Shown here piece after piece: positions 16,858 to 26,087 of a stretch of DNA of 64,000 bases. This stretch comes from Acidobacteriota bacterium. Its GTDB lineage: Bacteria; Acidobacteriota; Blastocatellia; RBC074. The DNA lies in assembly GCA_018269055.1 (NCBI GenBank), contig JAFDVI010000043.1:50132-114131 (forward strand). The letters run 5' to 3'. Numbering within the stretch: position 1 is the stretch's first letter; each line of letters opens with the position of its first letter. A program made the translations under genes and the position numbers. The notes below the pieces were generated by a model. The model saw only the letters and a program-made list of their open reading frames with translations. It searched no databases and was not told the DNA's origin.

Positions 16858-19287
16858 TCACTCACATCGAAGCGCGATGACCGGATCCACCTTTGCCGCC
16901 CGGCGCGCCGGTATCCAGCAAGCCAACAGCGCCACCGCCGCCAGCAACAACGCCACGGCTCCGAAGGTCAGCGGATCGAATTTATTGAAGGCCGATAGAT
17001 TCCACACATAGCCTTTGAGCAAATGCGTCGCCAGCAAACTGCCCAGCAAACCAAGTGTGATTCCAACCGCCAGCAACGTAGCTCCGCGTTTGACGATCAT
17101 GCTGGAAACCGCGCCAGGACTGGCGCCGAGCGCCATGCGGATTCCGATTTCCTGCGTTTGTTGCGCGACCGCGCTGGACATCACGCCATACACGCCGATC
17201 ACCGCCAACGTCAGCCCCAACACAGCGAACACTGAAAACAGCGCAAGGTTGAATTTCGGATCGGCGTAAATGAATTCCTGCAACACGCGATCAATCGTCA
17301 TCAGATTGGTGACGGGTTGCTGGCTGTCCACGGATCGAATCTGGCTGAGCACGGCGCTGGTGATGGATGTCGGATCGCCTTGCGACAGCACGACCAACCG
17401 GTCTGCGGCTCCGGTAATCGTGAATGGAATGTAAACTTCGGGCGTGGTTTCCTGATTGATGTTTCGGTTCTGCGCATCTTTGACAACGCCAATGATCTGA
17501 AATGACGCGTCCGCGACATTAAACGGCGCTTGCGACAAACGCGGAATGCGGACGGTTTGACCAATCGGGTCGCGGCCTTCCAATCGTCTGCGGGCAAAGG
17601 TTTGATTGACGACCGCCAGTTGCCTGCTTGCGTCCACTTCGGTTTCGGAAAACAGACGCCCCTGCACCAGCGTGATGCCCATCGCTTTGACGTAATCCGC
17701 ATTGGTGTGATGGATCATCGCTGCGCGCGTGTCCTGCTGCGTGCTGCCCGAAATTTCCACGGGCGCGCCCATACTTCCCAAGGGATGCAATCCCAGATTC
17801 AAGCCCACGGCTTCGACGCCCGGCACGGCGTTGACGCGGCGCAAAACTTCCTGAAAGAAGGCTACGCGGCGTTCGCGATCCGGATATTTCTTTTCTGGCA
17901 GCGGCACGCGCATCGTCAACACGCGTTCTGTGCGAAAGCCCAAATCCGTGTTTTGCATCGCCAACACGCTGCGAATCATCAATCCCGCGCCGCCCAGCAG
18001 CACCAGCGAAAGCGCAACTTCGGCAATCACCAAACCTTTGCGCAAATAAGCTTGCCGCTTGCTGCCCGCCAAACTGCGACCGGCTTCGCGCAGCGGATTG
18101 GCCAGATCGCGCGTTGCCGTGTGCAGCGCCGGCGCCAGGCCGAAAACGATGCTGGTCAACACGGACGCCGCCAGCGCAAACAGCAACACCGGCACGTTCA
18201 GCGTGACTTCGGATTCATCGGGAATGGTGTTCGGCGGAACAATCGTCAAAATCGCCTGCAAACTCCACACTGCCAGTAACACGCCCAACGTTCCGCCAAT
18301 CAACGCAATCAGCAAACTTTCGGTCAGCAGTTGGCGAATGATGCGTCCACGGCTTGCGCCCAACGCCGCGCGGACGGTCATTTCTTTTCGGCGTTCGCCC
18401 GCTTTCGACAGCAACAGGTTGGAAACGTTGGCGCAGGCAATCAGCAGCAACAATCCGACTGCGCCAAACAAAATCCACAGGTTTTCGCGAATGGCGCTGG
18501 GAAAAGTTTCCTTGAATGACAGCAACCCGACCTGCCATTGCTGCGGAAATTGGTCGGGTTCGCGCTGTTTCAGGTCGGCGATGATCGGATGCAAATCCGC
18601 TTCGGCCTGCACAGGCGTCACGCCCGGTTTCAACCGTCCGAGCAAATGCACGCTGCGCACGCCTTCTATGGCTTGGCCGCGCCGAAACACAACCGGCAGG
18701 TAGACATCCGCGCCGCGCCACATAAAGCGTTTCGGCATGACGCCAATCACCGTGCGGACTTTGTCGTTCAGGCGCATTTCCTTGCCGATGACGTTTGGAT
18801 TGCCGCCGAATTGCCGTTGCCAGAATTTGTACCCCAACACAGCCACTGGCGCGGCATCATCTTTGGCATCTTCCGGCGTGTACACGCGACCGAGCAGCGG
18901 CGGAACGCCCATCACCTGAAACGTGTTCGGCGTGCCGATATTGCCGCGCAATCGTTGCGGCTCTGCGCCATCCGTCCACAACACGTCGCTGATGGTCGAA
19001 GCAATCACACCTTCAAAAATCGTGCTGCGTTCGGCGATTTCCACAAACTGATCGGCGGAATAATACGTTCGCATTCCGCGTTCGTTCGGACTCCACACTT
19101 TGACGCTCATCAAATTGTCTACGTCTTTGTACGGGAATGGATCGAGGATGACGGCGTGGATGACGCTGTACATGGCCGTTGTCGCCATAATTCCCAGCGC
19201 CAGCGAAAAAACCGCGATGAAGGTAAAGCCCGGATTTTTCCGCAACATACGCACGCCGTACCGCAGGTCTTGCCAGAGTGTTTGCAT
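16858..19287 (-). CDS. ADOP2: MacB/FtsX-type orphan ABC permease
   Basis: This 809-residue permease has the full duplicated ADOP architecture, with the first FtsX block near residue 282 and the second near 712, ending ARRAAKVDPVIALRCE. Its first helix is unusual: LGIMATTAMYSVIHAV instead of the LGIGANTAIFSVVNAV shared by most others, so it belongs to a different subfamily. It forms a unit of its own: the gene upstream is on the other strand and the convergent neighbour downstream is the anti-sigma-like gene. A sigma-54-like box lies 62 bp before the ATG but the dyad element found at other units is missing, so control may differ. No ATPase gene is adjacent. Confidence 0.9.
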   Translation of the reverse strand: MQTLWQDLRYGVRMLRKNPGFTFIAVFSLALGIMATTAMYSVIHAVILDPFPYKDVDNLMSVKVWSPNERGMRTYYSADQFVEIAERSTIFEGVIASTISDVLWTDGAEPQRLRGNIGTPNTFQVMGVPPLLGRVYTPEDAKDDAAPVAVLGYKFWQRQFGGNPNVIGKEMRLNDKVRTVIGVMPKRFMWRGADVYLPVVFRRGQAIEGVRSVHLLGRLKPGVTPVQAEADLHPIIADLKQREPDQFPQQWQVGLLSFKETFPSAIRENLWILFGAVGLLLLIACANVSNLLLSKAGERRKEMTVRAALGASRGRIIRQLLTESLLIALIGGTLGVLLAVWSLQAILTIVPPNTIPDESEVTLNVPVLLFALAASVLTSIVFGLAPALHTATRDLANPLREAGRSLAGSKRQAYLRKGLVIAEVALSLVLLGGAGLMIRSVLAMQNTDLGFRTERVLTMRVPLPEKKYPDRERRVAFFQEVLRRVNAVPGVEAVGLNLGLHPLGSMGAPVEISGSTQQDTRAAMIHHTNADYVKAMGITLVQGRLFSETEVDASRQLAVVNQTFARRRLEGRDPIGQTVRIPRLSQAPFNVADASFQIIGVVKDAQNRNINQETTPEVYIPFTITGAADRLVVLSQGDPTSITSAVLSQIRSVDSQQPVTNLMTIDRVLQEFIYADPKFNLALFSVFAVLGLTLAVIGVYGVMSSAVAQQTQEIGIRMALGASPGAVSSMIVKRGATLLAVGITLGLLGSLLATHLLKGYVWNLSAFNKFDPLTFGAVALLLAAVALLACWIPARRAAKVDPVIALRCE

Positions 19288-19348
19288 GGTTTGCCCTCGT
19301 AAAGTGACTTGTTAGGGATTGCGGATTCGTGTTCAGCCGGTTTTCACG

Positions 19349-19364
19349 AACAAGCCTTTTGCCA
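19349..19364 (-). promoter_or_regulatory. sigma-54-like promoter of ADOP2
   Basis: The minus-strand box TGGCAAAAGGCTTGTT keeps TGGCA and TTG at the correct spacing. The position where a dyad would be expected (about 19438) already lies inside the divergent gene and contains no match. Confidence 0.45.
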
Positions 19365-19432
19365 GAAATTGCAGTTGGCCAAAATCTCCAAGCTTGGCTT
19401 ATCATTGCAGCGTCACTTCATAAGGAGTTTGT

Positions 19433-19822
19433 ATGCCAACCATTCAAATTGAAGCGGAGCAATTGCTGAATGCAGCGATGCAAATGCCGCAGCATGAACT
19501 GGATCAATTCGTCTCCCGGCTGTTCACGCTTAAGGCCAAAGAGCGCGCGCCCGTCCTTTCCGAACGCGAAGCGGAATTACTCAACAAAATCTATCTACCG
19601 CTTCCTGATGGAATGCAACAACGCTTGAATGAGTTAATTGAAAAGCGGCAAGCGTACACGATCACTGATGGAGAGTTGCAGGAACTCTGTGGACTGACCG
19701 ATCAGGTTGAACTGTTCGATGCCGAGCGGCTCGAACACTTGATTGAACTCGCGCATTTACGCAGCGTACCAGTTGAAAACCTGATCCGGCAGTTGGGGAT
19801 CAAGCCCGTGCCGCATGACTAA
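19433..19822 (+). CDS. small helical protein, partner of an HNH nuclease gene
   Basis: The 129-residue protein is almost entirely predicted helical (IEAEQLLNAAMQMPQHELDQ, then FVSRLFTLKAKERAP) with a heptad-rich middle. It resembles a family I know from cyanobacterial genomes, where such a gene lies directly upstream of, and overlaps, a small HNH endonuclease gene. The same layout is seen here, with the next frame overlapping its last eight bases. Function is unknown; an antitoxin- or immunity-like role is possible because the pair is mobile and compact. AAGGAG lies seven bases before the ATG, and TTGGCC with TTATCA at 18-bp spacing upstream could be a vegetative promoter. The partner gene is broken here. 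Confidence 0.7.
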   Translation: MPTIQIEAEQLLNAAMQMPQHELDQFVSRLFTLKAKERAPVLSEREAELLNKIYLPLPDGMQQRLNELIEKRQAYTITDGELQELCGLTDQVELFDAERLEHLIELAHLRSVPVENLIRQLGIKPVPHD

Positions 19823-20031
19823 ACGGATGAAAAGTCGTATTCCGGCGAAGTTGCAGCAATTGGTCAAAGAACGCGCTCTGGGCTACTGCGAATACTGCAT
19901 CTGTCGAAGTGACTCCCACCGGCAGAGCGACCATTGAAGCCCTGTCATTGAATCGGCAAGGCGTTCTCAATCTCCGACGGCTGTTGTTCAACGACGGCCT
20001 TCACCCGCCCAAACATCGTTCCCACGAGTAG
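19815..20031 (+). pseudogene. HNH endonuclease gene with internal deletion and frameshift
   Basis: The ATG at 19815 overlaps the previous gene. The first frame reads IPAKLQQLVKERALGYCEYC and ICRSDS, the N-terminus of a small HNH nuclease with its zinc-binding CEYC. It runs into a stop after 40 codons. In the +1 frame from about 19915 the typical C-terminus appears: TPTGRATIEALSLNRQGVLN, then LRRLLFNDGLHPP, ending at TAG 20031. The central catalytic H-N-H part is missing, so a deletion with frame change removed the active site. Confidence 0.72.
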
Positions 20032-20037
20032 CAAGAA

Positions 20038-22488
20038 TCATTCGCATCGAAGCGCGATCATTGGATCAACCTTTGTCGCGCGACGCGCGGGCAGGTAACA
20101 CGCCAACAATGCCACCGCGGTCAAAATCACCGCCGCCACACCTAAAGCAAGCGGGTCCATCGGCTTCACTTCATACAACAATCCGGTCAAAAATCGCGTC
20201 AGCGCCAGCGAAGCGCCCAGCCCTAGGCCGACGCCAATCAGCGCGGCGATCATGCTGCGTTTCAGCACCAATCCGATGACGGCCCCTTTTTGCGCGCCGA
20301 GCGCCATGCGAATGCCGATTTCGCGCGTGCGTTGAGACACCGAAAACGCTACGACGCCGGAAATCCCCACCGCAGCCAGCAGTAACGCAACCACGGAAAA
20401 TGCCACCAGCAACATCATCGGAAATCGCCTGGAACCGACCGAATCGTGAATCATTTCTTCCATCGTTCGGATGCCGGAAGCGGCGCGGTCGGGTTCAAAT
20501 TTGGCCAGCGCCTGTTTGATGGGATTGATCAGCGCTCCAGGATTCGAGGCCGTACGCGCAACCACGGTCATCACAGGCCAGGCGGCCTGGTTATACGGGC
20601 GGAAAAATTCCGGTCGCGGTTGCCGATCCAATCCGTTTTGCTTCACGTCCTGCGTGACGCCCACAATGGTCAACCACGGAGCATCCGCATTGAAGGAACC
20701 AATTTTGATGCGTTTGCCCAACGGATCTTCATCCGGCCAAAAGCGTTTGGCCATTGCTTCGTTGATGACAATCACGCCGGGCGCGTTCAACGAATCCTGC
20801 TCTGTGAATTCGCGCCCGCCGATTTGCCGTATGCCCATCGTCCGAAAATAGTTGGGACAGATGATCGTGTATTTCCCGCCGGGTTGATTTTCGGTGCCGG
20901 GATCGGGACGCCCTTCGATGACGAATCCGCGCCCGGCATTGCCTCCGCCAATGGGCGCGTGGCTGACGGCGCTGACGGAAACCACGCCCGGAATGCTGCC
21001 CACGAACTCTTGCAGGTTATGTGCGAACTGCGGGTGTCCCGGCGGCCCGTAAAACGTGTTTTCCTGCGGCAAAGACATGCCGAACATCAACACGTTGTGC
21101 GGATCGAAACCCGGCGCAACATTGAGCAATCGCGCCATGCTTTGAATCATCAACCCGGCGCCGGTCAGCACCACCAATGCCAGCGCGACTTCCAGAACGA
21201 CCAACGCCTGGCGCAATCTGGCGCCGCTGCCGCCGGTTGCGCCGCGGCTGCCTTCCTGCAAGGTTTCGTTGACATTTCGTTTGGAGAAAATCAGTGCGGG
21301 CGCCAACCCAAAAATGATCCCGGTCAAACAGGTCATGGCCCAGGTGAACGCCAGCACTTTGTAATCAACTGGAATGCCTTCGGTTTTGCTGAGCACGCGA
21401 AACGGAACGGCCATCAGATTTCCCGGCAGCACTTTCAGCAACAGACTGTTGCTCCACACCGCAACCAACGTTCCGGCGATGCCGCCTGCAAGCGCCAGCA
21501 GCAAACTTTCGGTCAGCAACTGGCGAATCGTGCGCGCACGACTGGCGCCCAGCGCAGCGCGAATCGCAAACTCGCGTTGCCGCGTCGCGCCACGCGCCAT
21601 CAACAAATTGGCGACGTTGACACAGGCGATTAACAACACAAACCCCGCCACGGCCAGCAATGTCAGCAAGGTGCTGCGCTGCTCTTTGGTGTCAAACCCG
21701 ATAACGGAATCGATCCGCACGGTCGAACCGACGTTCTCTTGAGGATATTGCTGCGCCAGGGCCAACCCGATGGTGTTCATCTGCGCGCGCGCTTGTTCCA
21801 TCGTCACGCCGGGTTTCAGTCGCGCCAGACAAATAAATGAGTTCGAATCGCGATCCTGATCGCCTTTGGTGTACGCCACCGGAACCCACAACTGCCGCAC
21901 GGGACTGTAAAGCGAAAATGCAAAGTCCGGCGGCATCACGCCAATCACGGTGTGCTCTTCAGCTTCGACTTTGACCGTTTTGCCGATGATGTTCGGATCA
22001 GCGTTGTACCGGCTGTGCCATAAACTGTCGCTGATGATGACCACGTGATTGCCGGGCTGTTCTTCTTCAGGCGTAAACGCTCGTCCCAATCGCGGTTTGA
22101 CGCCCAGAACGTCAAAAAACCCTGACGACACACGCACACCGGAAACGCGCTCCGGTTCGCCGTCGCCCGACAGGTTGTAGCCTTTTCCGGCGGAATCCAG
22201 AATCGCCATCTTCTCGAACACATTGTTTTCGCGCTGTATATCCCAAAAATTGGGCGCGGAAACGATGTTTCGGTCATTTGGATCGGTAACTTGCGATTCC
22301 CAGACCAACGCCAACCGCTCGGCGTCGGGAAACGGAACCGGTTTCAGCAACAAGGAATTGATCACGCTGAAGATCGTCGTATTCGCGCCAATGCCCAGCG
22401 CGAGGGTGATGATCGCCACCAAGGTAAATCCCGGATTCTTCAGCAACATTCGCACGCCGTAGCGCATGTCTTGGAAAAACGTTTGCAT
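20038..22488 (-). CDS. ADOP3: MacB/FtsX-type orphan ABC permease
   Basis: This 816-residue permease follows ADOP4 in the same unit, 92 bp downstream of it. It has the standard features: first helix LALGIGANTTIFSVINSL, ANVNVANLLMARG-type first FtsX block (sequence CVNVANLLMA) near residue 288, second FtsX block with REIGIRMALGA near 723, and the end ARRATKVDPMIALRCE. Compared with its neighbours it has a longer first periplasmic insertion around SAPNFWDIQRENNVF. It has a ribosome site (AGGAGAATT) within the intergenic spacer. Only six bases separate its 3' end from the HNH pseudogene, which converges on it. Substrate unknown; no ATPase nearby. Confidence 0.9.
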   Translation of the reverse strand: MQTFFQDMRYGVRMLLKNPGFTLVAIITLALGIGANTTIFSVINSLLLKPVPFPDAERLALVWESQVTDPNDRNIVSAPNFWDIQRENNVFEKMAILDSAGKGYNLSGDGEPERVSGVRVSSGFFDVLGVKPRLGRAFTPEEEQPGNHVVIISDSLWHSRYNADPNIIGKTVKVEAEEHTVIGVMPPDFAFSLYSPVRQLWVPVAYTKGDQDRDSNSFICLARLKPGVTMEQARAQMNTIGLALAQQYPQENVGSTVRIDSVIGFDTKEQRSTLLTLLAVAGFVLLIACVNVANLLMARGATRQREFAIRAALGASRARTIRQLLTESLLLALAGGIAGTLVAVWSNSLLLKVLPGNLMAVPFRVLSKTEGIPVDYKVLAFTWAMTCLTGIIFGLAPALIFSKRNVNETLQEGSRGATGGSGARLRQALVVLEVALALVVLTGAGLMIQSMARLLNVAPGFDPHNVLMFGMSLPQENTFYGPPGHPQFAHNLQEFVGSIPGVVSVSAVSHAPIGGGNAGRGFVIEGRPDPGTENQPGGKYTIICPNYFRTMGIRQIGGREFTEQDSLNAPGVIVINEAMAKRFWPDEDPLGKRIKIGSFNADAPWLTIVGVTQDVKQNGLDRQPRPEFFRPYNQAAWPVMTVVARTASNPGALINPIKQALAKFEPDRAASGIRTMEEMIHDSVGSRRFPMMLLVAFSVVALLLAAVGISGVVAFSVSQRTREIGIRMALGAQKGAVIGLVLKRSMIAALIGVGLGLGASLALTRFLTGLLYEVKPMDPLALGVAAVILTAVALLACYLPARRATKVDPMIALRCE

Positions 22489-22580
22489 AATTCTCCTGGC
22501 GAGGAGTCGGTTGTCGGGAGTCTGGAGTTGGTAGAAAAGCCGCTACTTGTATCTACAGATTCCCGACTATCGAATCCCGG
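22489..22580. repeat. palindromic spacer between ADOP4 and ADOP3
   Basis: The 92-bp spacer holds complementary segments GTCGGGA (22513-22519) and TCCCGAC (22561-22567) extended by partial pairing (AGTCTG/CAGATT), plus the ribosome site of ADOP3. Its sequence differs from the repeated spacer type seen at five other ADOP junctions. Confidence 0.5.
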
Positions 22581-25037
22581 CTACTCGTATCTAAGCGCAA
22601 TCATCGGATCCACCTTCGTCGCGCGGCGCGCGGGAATCCAACACGCCAGCATCGCGACGCCAATCAGTAGCACGGTAATCAGGGCGAAGGTCAGCGGATC
22701 GGTCGCCGTCACGCCATACAGCATTGCGGACATCAGCCGGGTCAACGCAAAGGCTGCGGCCAAACCCACTACCACACCAATCGCCGTCAGCATCAATCCC
22801 TGCCGCAAGACCATTTTCAATACGTCGCCGGTTTGCGCGCCGAGCGCGATGCGGACGCCGATTTCCTGCGTTCGTTGGACGACGGAATAGGCCATTACGC
22901 CATACAACCCAATCGCCGTCAGCAACAGCGCCAACCCGGCGAACAGCGTCAATAACAAGGCGTTGAATTTCGGCTGGGAAACCGCCACGCCCAAGTATTG
23001 TTCCAGCGTTTTGGGGCGATATAGCGGGACGTTTTTATCCAGCGAACTGACTTCGTTTTGCAGCGCGCCAACCACTGTTCGCGGATCGTTTTTCGTGCGA
23101 ACAACCAGGTTCATGCTGCCGAAAGACATTTGCGCATGCGGCAGGTAATACTCCGGTTCGTAATCACGCCCAAGCGATTGGCGGTGTTTGACGCTTTTGA
23201 CGATGCCAACAATTTCGCGCCACTTCTTTTCCCCGCCCAATGAAATTCCCGGCTTCAAATGTTTGCCGAGCGGGTTTTCGTTGGGGAAATGTTTTTGCGC
23301 AAAGGTTTCGTTGATGATGATGACCGGTTGAGAGGCGGCATTATCGCTGGGCGTGAAATCGCGTCCGGTCAACACGGGAATTTTCATCGTGTGAAAGTAA
23401 TCGTCGCTGATGACGCGGAAATTCGCGCTCGGCTGTTCCCCTTTGGGAATGTTGCGGCCTTCCACTTCAAAGGAAATCGAAAAGCTGTCTCCGCTGAGCG
23501 GCAACGGCATGATGGCACTGGCGGATTCCACGCCGGGCAAGGCTTTGACCTTTTCCATCAACCCTTTGTAAAACGCCGCCGCCTGTTCCTGTTTGGGATA
23601 CTGCGTGTCCGGGATTTCAACCATCGCTGTCAACACGTTGTGCGTGTCGTAACCCAAATCCACTTGCTGCAATTTGCGAAAACTTTTCAGCAACAACCCC
23701 GCGCTGACCAGCACGACAATGGCCACGGCGATTTCGACAACCACCAGCGCATTGCGCAACCGCGACCGTCCGCCGGAACCCGAAGCCCGTCCGCCTTCCT
23801 TCATCGCTTCCGTCAATTCCACCTTCGACGCCTGCAACGCCGGAGCCAGTCCGAAAACGATTCCCGTCAACCCGGAAATCAGCAGCGTGAAGCCGAACAC
23901 CCAGCGATCCAAACTGATTTCCGTCAGGCGCGGCACATCTTCGGGAATCATTCTGACCAATCCGCTGGTTCCCCACCACGCCAGCAACAACCCGAGAAGC
24001 CCGCCGACCAGACTGAGCGTCAGGCTTTCGGTCAGCAACTGCCGCACGACGCGCCAGCGATTCGCTCCCAATGCGGACCGCACAGCAATTTCCTTGTATC
24101 GAGCCGTCGCGCGCGCCAGCAACAAATTGGCGACGTTGGCACAGGCAATCAGCAACACACATCCGACCGCGCCCAGAATGATCCACAGCGCGCTGCTGTA
24201 ATCCGAAACCAGATCGTTGTGATACGAAAGAACGCGAACGCCCGCGCGCGTGTTTGTGTCAGGGTATTCTTTTTCCAGGTTGGCGGCGATGACATCCAAT
24301 TCGGCCTGCGCCTGTTCCAGCTTGACGCCCGGCTTCATCCGCCCGATGACTTGCAAATAATGCGCGCCGCGCTGTTCGTTGTTCGCCTTGTCTTCGGGTT
24401 TGTCTTTTTCGCCGTCTATCGCCGAAGTGATCCACATTTCGACGGGTTCGGCTTCGATGGGATATTGAAACCCGGCGGGCATGATGCCGACGACGTTATA
24501 GATTTTGCCGCTGAGCGTCAGCGTGCGACCGATGATGCCGGGGTCGCCGCTGAACTGTCGTTGCCACAACCCGTGACTGATGATGACGGCGCGCCCTGTG
24601 CTGTTTCCGGGCTTTTCTTCTTCGGGCAAAAACAATCGTCCGATTTCCGGTTTTGCGCCGAGCAAAGTGAACAATTCCGCCGAAACCACTGCGCTACGTA
24701 AATTCACTGGCGTAGCAACTCCCGTCAGCGTGTTGGTGTTCGTGTAATAAGATGCCATCCCGTCAAAGGATTTGCTTTGCGTTCGCCAATCAAAAAAGTT
24801 CGGATAGGAAACAGAGCTTTTGCCAGCCGGATTTTTCTTGTTCGTTTCCCACACCGCGACCAATCGGTCTGGGTCCTTGTACGGCAATGGCCGCAGCAGC
24901 ACTGTATTCACGACGCTGAAAATGGCTGTGTTCGCTCCAATACCAAGCGCCAGCGTTAAAACCGCGATCAGCGTAAAACCCGGTTTCGTCATCAACATTC
25001 GCACGCCGTAGCGCAGGTCTTGCCAGAGTGTTTGCAT
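22581..25037 (-). CDS. ADOP4: MacB/FtsX-type orphan ABC permease, first gene of the ADOP4-3 unit
   Basis: This 818-residue permease begins MQTLWQDLRYGVRMLMTKPG and has the ADOP layout, with the first FtsX block near residue 297 (ANVANLLLARATARYKEIAV) and the second near 726 (QEIGVRIALGA). It ends ARRATKVDPMIALRYE. Its upstream region carries both the sigma-54-like box (64 bp before the ATG) and the dyad, so it is the head of a two-gene unit with ADOP3. The gene upstream, SUMF1-like, is on the same strand but ends before the dyad. Function beyond periplasmic-facing ABC permease cannot be read. Confidence 0.9.
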   Translation of the reverse strand: MQTLWQDLRYGVRMLMTKPGFTLIAVLTLALGIGANTAIFSVVNTVLLRPLPYKDPDRLVAVWETNKKNPAGKSSVSYPNFFDWRTQSKSFDGMASYYTNTNTLTGVATPVNLRSAVVSAELFTLLGAKPEIGRLFLPEEEKPGNSTGRAVIISHGLWQRQFSGDPGIIGRTLTLSGKIYNVVGIMPAGFQYPIEAEPVEMWITSAIDGEKDKPEDKANNEQRGAHYLQVIGRMKPGVKLEQAQAELDVIAANLEKEYPDTNTRAGVRVLSYHNDLVSDYSSALWIILGAVGCVLLIACANVANLLLARATARYKEIAVRSALGANRWRVVRQLLTESLTLSLVGGLLGLLLAWWGTSGLVRMIPEDVPRLTEISLDRWVFGFTLLISGLTGIVFGLAPALQASKVELTEAMKEGGRASGSGGRSRLRNALVVVEIAVAIVVLVSAGLLLKSFRKLQQVDLGYDTHNVLTAMVEIPDTQYPKQEQAAAFYKGLMEKVKALPGVESASAIMPLPLSGDSFSISFEVEGRNIPKGEQPSANFRVISDDYFHTMKIPVLTGRDFTPSDNAASQPVIIINETFAQKHFPNENPLGKHLKPGISLGGEKKWREIVGIVKSVKHRQSLGRDYEPEYYLPHAQMSFGSMNLVVRTKNDPRTVVGALQNEVSSLDKNVPLYRPKTLEQYLGVAVSQPKFNALLLTLFAGLALLLTAIGLYGVMAYSVVQRTQEIGVRIALGAQTGDVLKMVLRQGLMLTAIGVVVGLAAAFALTRLMSAMLYGVTATDPLTFALITVLLIGVAMLACWIPARRATKVDPMIALRYE

Positions 25038-25100
25038 GATTTCCTCGCAAAGTCAGGTTCAAAGGTGTTTCGGTTTTTTCGTGGTTGTCCGATTGTATTT

Positions 25101-25116
25101 ACCAAGCTTCGTGCCA
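25101..25116 (-). promoter_or_regulatory. sigma-54-like promoter of the ADOP4-3 unit
   Basis: The minus-strand box TGGCACGAAGCTTGGT matches the sigma-54 consensus except for G in place of the last C of TTGC. It lies 64 bp before the ADOP4 start and 73 bp below the dyad. Confidence 0.6.
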
Positions 25117-25188
25117 GACTTTGGCCCAATCCAAATCCCGCAACTATTGCAGACACTGAAGTAAGTGATACTGGCTGCCGCAAACTGT

Positions 25189-25222
25189 GTCCAGTATCGA
25201 AATCTGCCATTCCCAAAAACGA
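25189..25222. promoter_or_regulatory. ADOP upstream dyad element (ADOP4 copy)
   Basis: The right half ATTCCCAAAAACGA is well kept, while the left half (GTCCAGTATCGAAATC) is diverged. Alignment with the other copies needs no gap. It begins 17 bp after the SUMF1-like stop codon. A second inverted repeat, GATACTGG/CCAGTATC, overlaps it at 25167-25198. Confidence 0.5.
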
Positions 25223-25238
25223 ACTTTGATGGAGTGAT

Positions 25239-26087
25239 TTAGTGGTTGTTGGTTGGAATTTCGCGGAGGAGGCGAAAGCCTAAGCTGTAGCCCAAATCCT
25301 GCGGGCGATGCGTGTATCGAAGCGCCGACCTTGCGCTCTGGGCGTTGAACGCCCAACTGCCGCCGCGAATCACTTTGAAGCCGGTGTGGCAACTGTCTTC
25401 GGAATTCACGGCTTGGCCGTTCCATTGCGGGCAAAACCAATCTTCGCACCATTCCCACACGTTGCCGTGTATGTCGTACAACCCCCAGGCATTCGGCGCG
25501 AAACTGCCGACAAGCATTGTCCGTTGACGATTGCTGCCGCGCGGTTGACCAGCGTAAGGGTAATCACCGTTGTAATTGGCTTGTTCGGTGCTGAGATTCG
25601 CGCCTGTATTGAATGGCGTGGTCGTTCCGGCGCGGCAGGCATATTCCCATTCGGCTTCGGTGGGCAGCCGAAAGCGCGCTCCGCCGGAAAGTTTCTGCAA
25701 TCGAGCGATAAACTCCTGCACCTGATAGAAATTCACACGCTCCACGGGGCAACGCCGCCCGCAATCGGAAAAGTGACTGGGATTGGTTCCCATCACCTGC
25801 TGCCATTCGCCTTGCGTCACCTCGTATTTGCCGAGGTAAAACGCACGCGGCATTTCTGCGTGATGAAAGGTTTCCTGCGGTTCGCGCTCGGCTTCGGTTG
25901 GCGGCGAGCCCATCTGAAAACTTCCTGCTGGGATCAACCGGAATTCCATGCCGGTGACAGGTTCGCGCCATTCCGTTGGGTACGACGCTGAACGCCTGTT
26001 CGCAATAAACACACCGAATGCCAGCACCGCCAAGCCGAATGCCAAAAGAAGCAATTTGTGAACGGAACTCAGCTTCAATGTTTTCAT
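25239..26087 (-). CDS. SUMF1/FGE-fold protein with membrane anchor, lacking the FGE cysteines
   Basis: The 282-residue product has an N-terminal membrane helix (KLLLLAFGLAVLAFGVFIA) and then a complete formylglycine-generating-enzyme/sulfatase-modifying domain: FRLIPAGSFQMGS, YEVTQGEWQQVMG, FRLPTEAEWEYACRAG, WGLYDIHGNVWEWCEDW and RGGSWAFNAQSARSALR. The copper-binding cysteine pair of true FGEs falls in that last segment (residues 241-257), where Phe247 and other residues stand instead. It is therefore unlikely to make formylglycine and more likely a binding or structural member. Its ATG overlaps the ADOP5 stop by four bases, so it is translated with the ADOP8-7-6-5 unit as its last gene. A role beside the permeases on the periplasmic side is inference. 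Confidence 0.82.
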   Translation of the reverse strand: MKTLKLSSVHKLLLLAFGLAVLAFGVFIANRRSASYPTEWREPVTGMEFRLIPAGSFQMGSPPTEAEREPQETFHHAEMPRAFYLGKYEVTQGEWQQVMGTNPSHFSDCGRRCPVERVNFYQVQEFIARLQKLSGGARFRLPTEAEWEYACRAGTTTPFNTGANLSTEQANYNGDYPYAGQPRGSNRQRTMLVGSFAPNAWGLYDIHGNVWEWCEDWFCPQWNGQAVNSEDSCHTGFKVIRGGSWAFNAQSARSALRYTHRPQDLGYSLGFRLLREIPTNNH

